Below, piece after piece: positions 53,620 to 64,000 of a stretch of DNA of 64,000 nucleotides (within the stretch, counting starts at the first letter, position 1; each line of letters begins with the position of its first letter). The notes under the pieces are model-generated. The model was not told the DNA's origin, searched no databases, and saw only the letters and a program-made list of their open reading frames with translations. A program made the position numbers and the translations under genes. The DNA comes from Hymenolepis diminuta (taxonomy: Eukaryota; Platyhelminthes; Cestoda; Cyclophyllidea; Hymenolepididae): contig CAADRB010000022.1 of the NCBI GenBank assembly GCA_900708905.1, positions 2,162,246 through 2,226,245 of the forward strand, in the 5' to 3' direction.

Positions 53620-56500
53620 TGAAACTTAAATTTAGGATATCTCAAAGTAAATTAAGCCCCAATTGTACTCAATGTTTCCAGAATGCAAATAAAGCAGGGT
53701 TTATAATGTTTTGACATCATTGTATGCTCCTTTTCGACACCATCGTTTCACTGACTATTCACTGAGAAACTTGTGAACGGAAATATATAGAAGCGTAGAA
53801 GTGTAGTCTGGAAACGTAATTCATCTTACTGGGTTTAACATACCTTTAATAGCATTAAATAAAGAAATAAGAGCAATTGATAAGTGGGTTCTAATATGTA
53901 TTTAAGGCCTTTTACTCATAAATAAGGTGAGCAATACAACATTGCTTATATCTGTGCCTTATCTTATATTGGGAATCTAGGTTATTGCTTATAGTCGATC
54001 ACTATTTAGAATATCTTATCAAGCATCATTTTTAGACAGGAGCGACATCAAAATAATTTTCAGTCAATAAAGAGTCAGTGATAATGATTAGAACGTTGTC
54101 GAATAAAACCCTCTTGAAGAGATGAAAGTCCAAAATCGAAAGACGAACTGTGAGAGTTCGTCCATTGATTTCGAACATACGACAAACAGGTAGTTATAAT
54201 AATGTATATCAAAAAATATTATTGATAATACCCGATGGTAGTGCTAATTTTTTACAAATTAAAATCATGAAGCATCTGAATAAAGGAAAAAGCAAACGGG
54301 GGTGGGGAAGGGGTCAAGAAAAAGACTTAGGGTATCAAGAGTCTAACTTGAAATTATGAGAGTAATAAGATGTCGATATACTTGTAATGTCTTCACGTTC
54401 AGATTTTAAAAACCAAATCCTAAATCCATTAGTGAAATTACGTTCAAGATGTTTAGAACCTCCAGACAGATTGATTTATTTCCACATTAATATGTTCGTA
54501 TCTTGCGGATGACTAGCAACAATTTTGAATATTAATTTACTAAAAAAGGTAATCGAAATTATGTAAATTGTGTGTCCAGCTATTTTAAGATAGTATCAAG
54601 GGTATTAATTAGACAATAGGATGTGGAACTTTCATATTCTATTACATTGACGAAAGAGTTCTGCAGGGCTTCATGATTACCTCTTCTGCATTTTGACACA
54701 CTTTTTGACTTGTATTGTTCGGTTCCCACCGTTATATTTATGAAAAATTTATCTCTTTCCTTCGTTGAGCAATCTTGAATTTGAAATGATCATACTATAG
54801 TACACATTCAACCGCTCAAAAAATAAGCAGAGTGGTTGTATCGCCAATATCTTCTTTACACGCTTGTTGCATCCGACAAGACGACTGTTAAGCTAACGGA
54901 ACCGAGCAGTGTCTGTGTAACAGTCAGTTCTACCACTAAATTTAATGTTGTAGTTCCTCTTACTGTTTCAGGAGCTTATTTGGTTCATGATTTAGCTTTC
55001 TAAAGGTCACTATTGGATTATACTTTACTTATAATTTGAATGTTTCTTTCATCAGTTTGCTCATAGAAATGCAAAATCTAAAATCAGTCGAAAATGAAAT
55101 GATTTCCCAATTTCCTAAGGGCTTGACCATGAACTTTGTGGAATTTTAGGGAAATGGTTATATAATTTTAAATACTGATGGTTAAATGAACTCATTATGG
55201 AAAATGCATTTGAGCTATTTGAAAATTTTAATTTACATATGTAGCCTAGAAAATAGAGACCCTGGTCCAAAAACTTAGTGTTCAGGTGAAAATTTGCTGG
55301 TAATAGTCTGGGGATCACCAAGTACAAGGAGTCAGTCTTCTTCTGGAGACTAAAAAAGGATATGATTGGCAGCGCCCCATAGATGTATATATTCTATAAA
55401 CTTCGAAGTGGCAAATTTGGGAGATTTTCCAATCTACTCCCCTTTTTTTTCACTAACATAAATGACTTGACCGAATCGCAACAGTTTTGTCTGGTCAAAA
55501 TAACAATACAGTTGCACGACATTATATTAACCTATCAAATCACTTAGAAAACTAAGAGAATAAAAACACTAAAGGATCCGTTTAAAGCTGACACCATGAT
55601 TTCCACGATAGGGTTAAATACGGCAGACTGCGTCGTCTTCTATCAAGTATGTTTGAGAGAAGACGCATTTGACGTACTTTATACTCGATGTGTACATTTT
55701 ATGTTTGAGATGCCAAATCATTTGTTTAGACTACCGTATGCCTATTTGTCCATACTGTGCGGCCATCTCGCTTAGTTGTTTAGACATCATTGTTGCGCTC
55801 TCTTAATGGAATCCTAACCAGGATATAAACTAGTTCTTAAACCATCGTTTAAGTTTCTCGAATAAATTAACGGTTCTCTATTTACACAAGAAGCATGAGA
55901 GGAGATCTTGGCGACTTATTTTAATAGTAATCTAATGCTACTTAAAAAGTTTAAATCATAAAAAGATAAGTGTATGCTATTAAAATTTCATTTTAAGATG
56001 AAACTTAGAGCATTGCGGTAAGAACCGCCTTTGGCTATTCGTCTACCTTTGGAATCGGACATATTACATTTGAACGGACATTTATGCAGAGAGCGCAATA
56101 CCCTGTAATAGCACCCGAATTTCTAATGAAATTTATCATCCCGTCTTGCACAATGGAAAACATCTTACGTATTATTGTCATGAAAATTTTATCCACTTAT
56201 GTGCTCCGATGAGCCACTGTAATACCCTAACTCTTGTATGGAGGTGTTAAAAATAAGAAAACCACTGTTCATCGGATTTTATCCCAAGATACCATATAAT
56301 GCAAGGCAAATTCTTTGAAAACCTTACTTTCCTTTATTCTTGCCTTCCGTGTAATTCTTATTTTGCTCTATTTTGATCGTGGTATGCTTTATTTAACCAA
56401 CTCTTTAACAGTCAGAAAAGAGAGATTTAAGAGATGAGCATGAGGTGGACGATCCAAACACTATAAGCACCAGACATTTGCTGAACTTATAGAAGGGACA
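53620..56500. other. Intergenic DNA, no gene recognised
   Basis: AT-rich sequence. A G-rich piece at 54285-54345 (GGGGGTGGGG, GGGGTCAAGAAAAAGAC, GGTATCAAGAGT) resembles the 5' part of the family-2 long form at 14015. Nothing else is identified. Confidence 0.4.
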
Positions 56501-56504
56501 CCTT

Positions 56505-56640
56505 GTTGTCAAGGTTGTGCCTCAGAGGCCATGTCAGAGATCACGGGTTTGAATCCCACCGGTTCATATTCAGCGAGTGGAGTCTGGTTAAATCTGAGAG
56601 TGGAGTTTCTCAGAATTCCACTCTCTCATCAGAGGGACTC
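56505..56640 (+). repeat. tRNA-derived SINE copy with internal hairpin
   Basis: A near-perfect B box GGTTTGAATCC (56546-56556) is followed by TTCATATTCAGCGAGTGGAG, the family-1 middle block. Then comes a perfect 9-bp inverted repeat, GAGAGTGGA (56596-56604) and TCCACTCTC (56617-56625). A 75-codon plus-strand open frame covers this copy and is not a gene. The A-box side of the head is degraded. Confidence 0.6.
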
Positions 56641-59600
56641 TATGATGCATTTTAATACACGGGATGAGCGTTGGAAAACGTTTTCCCAAATGTGCTTGGA
56701 ATTATTTGTATACACTACTATCATCGCCATGGATCCGGAACCTAATCGCTTTTGTTAACCTGAAGAACATGAAAGAAGATGAAGTAATACATTTCTGATT
56801 TTTCATTCCCATTTCTATTTTCGCCTTCGGCCCAACCCTTTAATCAGGGGGTCAAAATCTTTGCCCATGATTAAAATATCTGTCCTTTATCACGGACAAT
56901 AATAATGGTATTTTTAAAATTTGTCAGATTTCACAAATTTGCATATTTATCACCTTCAAAATGTAACTGACGGCTGCTGATAGAATTTTGTTTTCTAATT
57001 CATTTAATTTGCAAAGGAAAGTACCCCTTTCACTCTTCCTGATGCCCACCGTATTTATCTGCTTTCACACTGAGCTGGCTTCAGCATGATAAAAACCATT
57101 ATCTTTGACAATGTGAGGACAAATAGTTCACAACGCGGCTTCAAAAATGGCTTGCTCAAGGAATTGGCAAAATGAGATCACACGGTCGCTAAACTTATCC
57201 AGTAACTTAGATGTTTAATTAAAAATGAAATATGTCATTGATTTAATAAATCCACTAAAATTTATTGACGACTTTAAATGCTAATCTCTAAATCTCTAAT
57301 GCTTATCTAATCAAATTCGTCTTCACTAGATATAAAATAATGCAGATTTGTTACTAATTTTGAATTGAAGTGAAATTGGGTTTTAGTTTTTTCTAGCTTT
57401 AGCTAATTTAATTTTAAATTGATACAATCAATCCTAAATAAGTCTGACTTACCAAGTATAAGACAGAGTGGAAAGATATTCTGTGAATTTCAAAAAAGGT
57501 ATGAACTAATTTCACACAAACAGAAGAAATATTTTAATGAGTAGGTCCATTTGTGGGATACATTTCATCAATTGGCGCAAAAAATATCTCTGACAGCTTT
57601 GAAAGATAATTTTGGTTAATTTAAATAGCAAAAGCTGCAAATAAACTCTCGGTTTACTAAATATATGTCACTAACGCAAGTGAATCTGAGTAAAATATTC
57701 GACCAGTTATCGGTCGATTTTAACCAATAGAAAGTGTTGTGGTGTCTGGAAAGTTAATTAACTTAGAATTTTATTATTCTAATAAACTTACAAACAGTTC
57801 ATTGTAATGTGATTTATATGAAACTGTTTCAGTTGGCGATATCAAGGTTTCCAATAGCAGGACCAAAATTAAAGAATTTTCCACAAGTGCCCTGAAACAG
57901 CCACTCGGCCTCTATAATCGAGCGACTTTGCCCACTGATTTCTTTGATCGAATTTGCGAGTTAAATAGATTATTTCGAAATATACTGAGTTGCATAATAA
58001 AAACCAATTATTACCTGTTTCACCCAGCAGGCCAAAGTTTATATTTTGGAACTGAAAACGCAACCTTGAATCTAATTGATTTAGATGTGTCTTGGCCTTG
58101 ATATCTCAAAATGTCTTTGGATATAAATAACGGAGAATATTACCAGGTAAACACATATATTCTAACCACAAGTGTTTACACATTGGGGTAAATTAGTGTG
58201 TGCACCATGGTCTATTAAGGATACTTCGGTTCGTATACGTTATTTGAAAGGAAAAATGATTTTGTTTCAAGCTATTTAATTTCTTCTTTCAAAATTTAGT
58301 TCTTGCGGCCTAAATCCTACTAGGTTGTGTTGGTTTTATTCTTGTCTTTCTTTAATGAAAGATGCTTATATTAAAAAGAGGGTTTTCATAGTTACGTGTA
58401 TTTACATATTTCTTCAGAGGGGAAGTTTACCATTTGAAGCACTATTCTAGAAGTATTTCTTGTGGCACTTTTTATGGCATCATCTTTGATTGGCTTTCCA
58501 TACTTTGATGAAGGCAGTGAATTGCGAAACGAGGATAAAAAGTAAGAGAGAAATTGTTTATATAGGATAGTGAAGTTTATTATTTGTTTTTAAAATAGAT
58601 AAAATAACGAAAATGCGTCCTTTCTTGAAAAATGAGATGAAAAGTAAACTTTGTATAAATTTGATTTAAAACTTTTTCCCTGATAACTGAATTGAAAGTA
58701 AGTTTCACTTTCAAATTTTATATTTCACGGTTGGTTATGCATACATATATGTTGGAATTCAAAATGGCGGCACAATTCTATTCTTAAAGATTTATAACTA
58801 CCAGATATTGGCATGTACAATTACTGGAAAATGTTGCGATTTTTAATTTATTTAAGAATTCTATTTTGTGTTTATTCTCTGAATTGAGTTAGACTTTACT
58901 GCAACTGAAGAAACTGATATAGAAAGAAGCGTTTAATTTCAATTTCAGAATCACATAACGAGCTTGGTTTTGTTAAATTAATTGTTGTATACAAGTAATA
59001 AGTAGTGAAGGGTGTGGATTGTCATAGAAAAGATCAAGTATTTTTAGTCCATAAGTGACAACATGGCATGGTTTGGTGTTATCAAATGTGATATCATTAT
59101 ATTTTCAAAACGAAATACAAAGCATAATCTAAGGCAAAAAAAAACATCGGAGACAAATAGGGCATTTTTCATTCATATCTTAATAAAAAATCTTAATATC
59201 TTAATATCTTTTAATAACAAAAGTCAAGGAAATTAGCTACAGTTGAATGAGTCCATTAGCTTTACCAGCGAATCCTGAATTAATATCTGATTATATTTTT
59301 TTAAAATTATTTCAGTAGTCTGACCACACATATTCTATTCTGGTGTTGACTTTCCTCTCTATAAAGCTATCTTTTTTACAATTAATTGTCAGTTTAGCTG
59401 ATATAATCATAAACAAATAATTGACATGAAAATCAGATGAATTATATAGTGTTATCACTATTGGATCTGCCAGGTTACTGGTTTCGTAAACCAATACGTC
59501 TTTTATAAAATTCAGGCAGTAGGACAATCACAACAGCCAGAACTTTCCTCCAAGCACTGGCTGACTAACCTAACTAGAGTGTCTCATTTTCACTCAACGC

Positions 59601-61290
59601 TTTCGGTCTGGACGGGGGAGTATCCGTATTGACTTCCTTCTTACATTTCTACCTCAGTTCTTTAACATTTATCCTATATCTAGTCTTTATCTCGAATTTA
59701 ACTGTCGCAGTTATTACAAATAAATATGCAAAAAATGTAGTTAATTCAACTTAAATATTAGTATATCACCGATTTCTGTACTGAAACAAGGTTTAAAAAA
59801 GGCGAAACTAATTAACTAAAAGAGCAATAAATATGCGTACATCCTAAAAAATACTTTACAAATTCACCCAATCTCTCTGTCTTAGTGAATCGAAGTATTT
59901 CTAGGCCCAAATATCTTAGGCATCTTAAAAACGCACCTTTTCGAAAATAATAGATGGCTTGAAATGACCGGCTTGATAATTTACAGTTTGATAAATCGAT
60001 ACAAATACTACGAAGAAAGTGATTAATATATGAATGGGTTTTCATCAACAAAATTGTCTAAAAATCGACTTAAATCTTCATATTTGAATTAAATCGCAAA
60101 CCAAATAATCAATTTAGGATGGGTTTCATGAAATATATACAGATTTTTGTACGTTACCCGAAGTAATGAAGTGTTTATGAACCAAACATAGTCGAAAATT
60201 TGGAGTGACGTCAATCTAATGTCACTTTTTGATCGAAAATAATTTACCTGCGATCAACACTTGTCAAAAGCAGGCGCTTAAATCAAACTAGTTGGCAAGA
60301 GAATAAAGTGGCATTAATCCTTCAATGCGGAAAGGTCGCGGTGATTAATCAACTCCCCAAATGTACTTAAGAGTCACACACTTTTCTCACACACATAGAA
60401 ATGGTTCTCTGTCAAAAATGCTCTTTATTAAGAGTAAAACAATTTCATTTTCATAACCATGTAGGTGAAGGCGAAATTAATCTAGTTAAATGTAGTCCCA
60501 GTTGAAGTATTCAAAGCATTTTCAGTGGTTTCATCGGTTCTAAAGTTACTCGTTTCATATGGAGCTTAAAAGCTGGTCTACGGAGTTCATCGGAAAGATT
60601 CAAGCTTCTTATTGTTAATTTCCCCATCTTTTAAACAAATGGTGGACGGGCTATATATCAAGTCGCTCGATATCTTCAGGATTGTGCGTCATTTTTTAAG
60701 CCTTATCAGATGTGAGTATTGTTATGATCTACTCTTCTGTGTAGGATGCCATAACCAATTCTTAGATTCCCTAAAACATTGCACTAGTTACAGGTACGAC
60801 TCGACAACACCACAGTACAAAATGATCCAAACCACCACATCAAAATAAGACACACGTTTAAGTATCGATCGGTTGATTTATATTATGCGCCGCATGCAAT
60901 TGTAATGCAGATAAATTCGTTCAAATAAAAGGGAATCAAAAGAAGCAAGACTTAAGAGGTGGAAAATAAAGGACCTCACATATAAGAACTATTTTGGGGA
61001 AGATGTTATTTTCTTACATGTAGCGAGTATTATCAAATATAGAAAATAAATATGTAATAAATCTTTATAATATACCTATTATGAACTTTTTAGTCTCTCA
61101 AATAGCCGCAAATCCCCGAATTAAATAGTAACACATGATTAAGTAACTTCACAAATTTGCTCAAAATTATATCAAGCGGGGCATAATTTAGTTCATTTTA
61201 ACAATAATGTATAATTAGTAAATAATTATAAATAAAAGTTATAAAAATGTAGAATTGTTATTTTAATTTTTTGTGATAAAAACATTCCAT
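56640..61290. other. Intergenic DNA, no gene recognised
   Basis: AT-rich sequence with short open frames in all phases and no protein similarity that I recognise. No RNA gene or repeat family could be assigned. Confidence 0.5.
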
Positions 61291-61399
61291 TTTGTACAAC
61301 ACCTCCGGGCGAAAGTTTTCACCCACAATTTTCTGTTTAATTCACGCGGAACGTTCCTAACGAAGGTTTTGTCCATTACGTCGTTGGATTTCCAACGTT

Positions 61400-62464
61400 C
61401 CATTCACTTCAAGAGGTGGGAGGCCTTAAACATCCAAAATGATAGCCAAAGGACCCGTTTCCTTTCAATGATTTTGCTTCATACCAGAGGTGGTTTCTAT
61501 GCCGCATCCAATTTTGACCACCAACATCCACTCCATATAGCTAGTTACATCGCCCAGCTCCGATGACACCTTCTGCTCATGTAACATTCGGCCGATGATC
61601 ATATGTGTAAACTGTTGTGCTGATTACAGGAGCCTTCTTGACGCATGAAGATGAACTAGGGAACGTCGAGTCCTTTGGAAGTAATGCATTGTGAATTTAC
61701 GTCCCATTGAAGTTTCGGCAGGACTGCTGTCATCTAACGCATCATTCGGTACATTAAAAGAAACACGTTGGGAGTCTCTTCCGTTGTCCCATCTCCACGT
61801 GGCCTCTGAAGTGCCCGCTTCAAGGTGTCAACGAATCGCTTTCCCAAACCATTTGATTGAGATTGGTATGATGGGGAGTAGACGTGGGTGGTATTATGAC
61901 CCCTGTAAAAGTCTTGAAAGAGGGTCGAAGAGAACTGGGTGCCGTTATCGGAACAGCATGAGTACGAATCTACCACGACAAGATATGAAGGACCATTGAC
62001 AAGTCCAGCAAAATCGAAGTGTGTGTGTGACCATAAAGCTGTAGTTATTGGCCAGAGATTAGATTCCTGGTGTGGGGAAAGCTTAGACGTTTGGTGCCAT
62101 TTGGAATATCTTTGGACAAGAGCTTCAATATTCTTGTCCAGGCCAGTATGCAAACTTTCTTGCAACAGATTTTTGTGTGACTAATACCCTGATGATTGCT
62201 ATGGAGATGCTCTAATACAACACATTTGAGTGCTGAATGAATGACGACATGATCTGCAAACATTAAGTGTGAATTAACTACAGATAGATAATCACGCTGC
62301 AAGTAAAGTTGATGGAATCGCCATTTCAGTTTGATTTTTCCCCATCCTGTGTAAACGTAAATCATGGGCTTCTTTGATATTGAATTTTTAGATATCGCAT
62401 TTCGTTTATCACTTGCAATTATTGGAGGTCTGCTTAGACGTTGCGCACCATCCTCCATATTCAA
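61400..62464 (-). pseudogene. Retrotransposon integrase (broken)
   Basis: From right to left: a zinc-binding region (HSALKCVVLEHLHSNHQGIS, from about 62240), the catalytic core start (HFDFAGLVNGPSYLVVVDSY, about 62015-61955), SDNGTQFSS (about 61940) and a C-terminal SPAETSMGRKF (about 61705). At least two frame changes occur, near 62050-62165 and 61740. The segment between VVVDSY and SDNG is almost wholly deleted, where a normal integrase has several dozen residues. The third catalytic Glu (usually in AERF) reads Lys (GLGKRF). Confidence 0.8.
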
Positions 62465-62589
62465 AATTGCAATTACGGTTTCCTTACCAGGACGTTTCTG
62501 GTTGTAGCTGATACGAGAAAGACAATCTGGAGATAGAGGGAAGTGGTTTATGATCCGTTAGTAGTGTGAAGTGCCTGCCGTAAAGGAGT

Positions 62590-63600
62590 TTTTAGAATAT
62601 TTTCACATCAAAAATGATAGCCAAAAACTCCTTTTCGATCTGGCTGTAGTTCTTTCCAGCTGTAATAAGAGTGCGAAAATCATGAGCAACGACTTTTTTA
62701 ACCATCTTGAAGACATTTGTGATGACTGCATCAATACCATTGTTCAGAGCATCTGCATTTATGATTGGTAGATTTATATTGTAATGAGAAAGCAGTTTAT
62801 CAGAAGTGAGCACTTCCTTTGGTTTTGTGAAAGCTTTCCCATATTTGGAAGTTTAGTTCCATTTAGTGTCTTTTCTCAGCAACTCATTTAGAGGATCCTG
62901 AATATTATTCCGTGTTTGCAGAAACGTACTGTGGTAGTTGATGAGACTCAGGAACGAAGATAATGTGATAATGTCTGTAGGTTGTGGCATTTCTGTAATT
63001 GCCGAAAGTTTTTCTGGATCTGATCGATGGCCATTTTCATCAAAGATACATCCTAGGTACTTAATGGAGGGCATAAAGAACACACACTTCCCAGCTCGAA
63101 GGCGGAAGCCGAAGAAGTGCGATGACCCATTCTTGAAGTTCCTGCTGTGAGTAGCTTACAATGATTATGTTGTCTAGGTATGCAGCCGTACCGGAGAGGT
63201 CTGATGTCACTTTGTCCATTATTTTTTCAAAAATAGTAGGTGTTGTCTTAAGAATGAATGGAGGTCTGATGTATGGTATAGACCCCGATGCGCATTGATA
63301 ATCATCGATTTGCAAATAAGCCTTTGCGAATTTAAATTTTTGAAAGCATTTCCCATCATTTAATGTCAAGAAGATATTATCTAGTAAAAACTGGGCTCCA
63401 ATGGAGCATTTAGACTGATAGAATAGTTGGCGTACAACCGGATAGTTCCATTTGCTTTCCGAACAACAGCAGAAATTGTAGGCCATTTTGAATAGGAAAC
63501 AGGCTGTAGAACGTCTCTTTGTTCCAGACTCTTAAGTTCTTTGTCAATCATAGGTAAGGCTGCTAGTGGAACCGGTAAATCTAGACGGAAAGCTGGTTGA
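62590..63600 (-). pseudogene. Retrotransposon reverse transcriptase and RNase H (broken)
   Basis: Minus strand: the entry segment QPAFRLDLPVPLAALPMIDK (from 63599), SKWPTISAVVRKANGTIRLY, then a frame change and small deletion near 63390. It continues with FLTLNDGKCFQKFKFAKAYL, the active-site box YLDNIIIVSY (normally YxDD, so the second Asp is lost) and, after another frame change near 63070, IKYLGCIFDENG..DPEKL. The RNase H part (ADALNNGIDAV..KNYSQIEKEFLAIIF) lies at 62595-62760. The family match is strong but the gene is dead. Confidence 0.85.
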
Positions 63601-63744
63601 ACATTCTGTATCAGTTTTAACGTCGGCTAGTGTGGTTGAATATACCAAGACCTCCTTGAAATACCTCAGGAAAACGTCAGACCATCATCTCCATTGTAAA
63701 TGAAGTGATGAATATATTAGAATGCGCACGACTGCAGATGGCAT

Positions 63745-63960
63745 TTATATGGGCAGTTCCAAAAGACCAAGTTGGCTGAGCCAGTCGTGACCAAGCAGAT
63801 TAGGTTGAGAGTCTGCTACATAAGATGCTGCTGAGATACTAACGTCCTGATAGATACCATTGCAGTTCAGTTTCCCTGTCAGTTTGAAGACCCGCCACAG
63901 ATACTGATCCCAGATAGGGACAACCCAATGATTTTCACAACTTCTAAGGATCAGTTCACA
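63745..63960 (-). pseudogene. Retrotransposon aspartic protease C-terminal part (broken)
   Basis: The minus-strand frame ending at 63745 carries VFKLTGKLNCNGIYQDVSIS and NLLGHDWLSQLGLLELP, the typical NLxGxDW..LGL end of the Ty3/gypsy protease domain. The catalytic DTG part is not in this frame and may lie beyond the window. The linker to reverse transcriptase (63600-63745) has several stops. Confidence 0.65.
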
Positions 63961-64000
63961 TATGAAGCAGTGTCAAGTTGTGGAAGTATACGGTTCCTGT

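Larger units (their letters stand above)
61290..64000 (-). mobile_element. Decayed Ty3/gypsy LTR retrotransposon, right-truncated by the window
   Basis: On the minus strand the order protease - reverse transcriptase - RNase H - integrase defines Ty3/gypsy (copia elements place integrase first). Coding similarity runs from the right edge to about 61400, where a chromodomain-less C-terminus (GQNWMRHRNHL type) is seen. CCGGAGG followed by TGTTGTACA, on the minus strand at about 61294-61309, may be the polypurine tract and start of the 3' LTR. The LTR end was not found. Frameshifts and stops throughout show it is dead. Confidence 0.85.

Noticed and set aside
56590..56640. Hammerhead-ribozyme-like string on the minus strand (CTGATGAG followed later by GAGAAAC)
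   Set aside because: Flatworm SINEs can carry hammerheads, but the bases between CTGATGA and GAAA do not form a convincing stem II, and the dominant fold is the 9-bp hairpin that uses the same bases.

Overview
The window is nuclear DNA from an AT-rich metazoan, most likely a parasitic flatworm (cestode or trematode). The reasons are two animal-type multi-exon genes, a 35-nt intron beside introns of 2 to 13 kb (a flatworm-like pattern), a very AT-rich non-coding background, and many decayed tRNA-derived SINE-like repeats and Ty3/gypsy remnants. The class within flatworms cannot be fixed from the sequence. No bacterial gene, operon, CRISPR array or intact tRNA/rRNA gene was seen.

Layout. (1) 198-23088, plus strand: a complete eight-exon gene for a DEF8-like protein (C1-type zinc finger followed by a Rubicon-homology zinc domain), expected to act in endosome/lysosome positioning. 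Its exons were assembled by matching protein blocks to the DEF8 domain order and checking splice sites and phase; all seven introns are GT-AG and phase-consistent, giving about 552 residues. Its last intron is 12.9 kb and holds an antisense Ty3/gypsy integrase fossil, several SINE copies, an assembly gap (19137-19194) and a GC-richer island (17690-17945). (2) 23240-36500: gene-poor DNA with dispersed repeats and one candidate micro-gene or terminal exon (31267-31365). (3) 36796-39309, plus strand: a three-exon Kruppel-like factor (KLF) gene, 668 residues, with three C-terminal C2H2 fingers and a TATA/CCAAT-containing upstream region. (4) 39310-61300: about 22 kb with no recognisable gene, holding SINE copies and a compact cluster of CCAAT boxes (53060-53230). 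(5) 61290-64000, minus strand: a decayed Ty3/gypsy LTR retrotransposon (protease, reverse transcriptase, RNase H, integrase) with frameshifts, deletions and lost catalytic residues, running off the right edge.

The two genes have no evident functional link: one is a membrane-trafficking adaptor and the other a nuclear transcription factor, in tandem and separated by about 13.7 kb. The most noteworthy non-genic signals are two families of diverged tRNA-headed or SINE-like repeats, a GC-rich long hairpin in DEF8 intron 3, and several promoter- or enhancer-like islands. I found no convincing new multi-gene biological system; the strongest leads are listed as findings.
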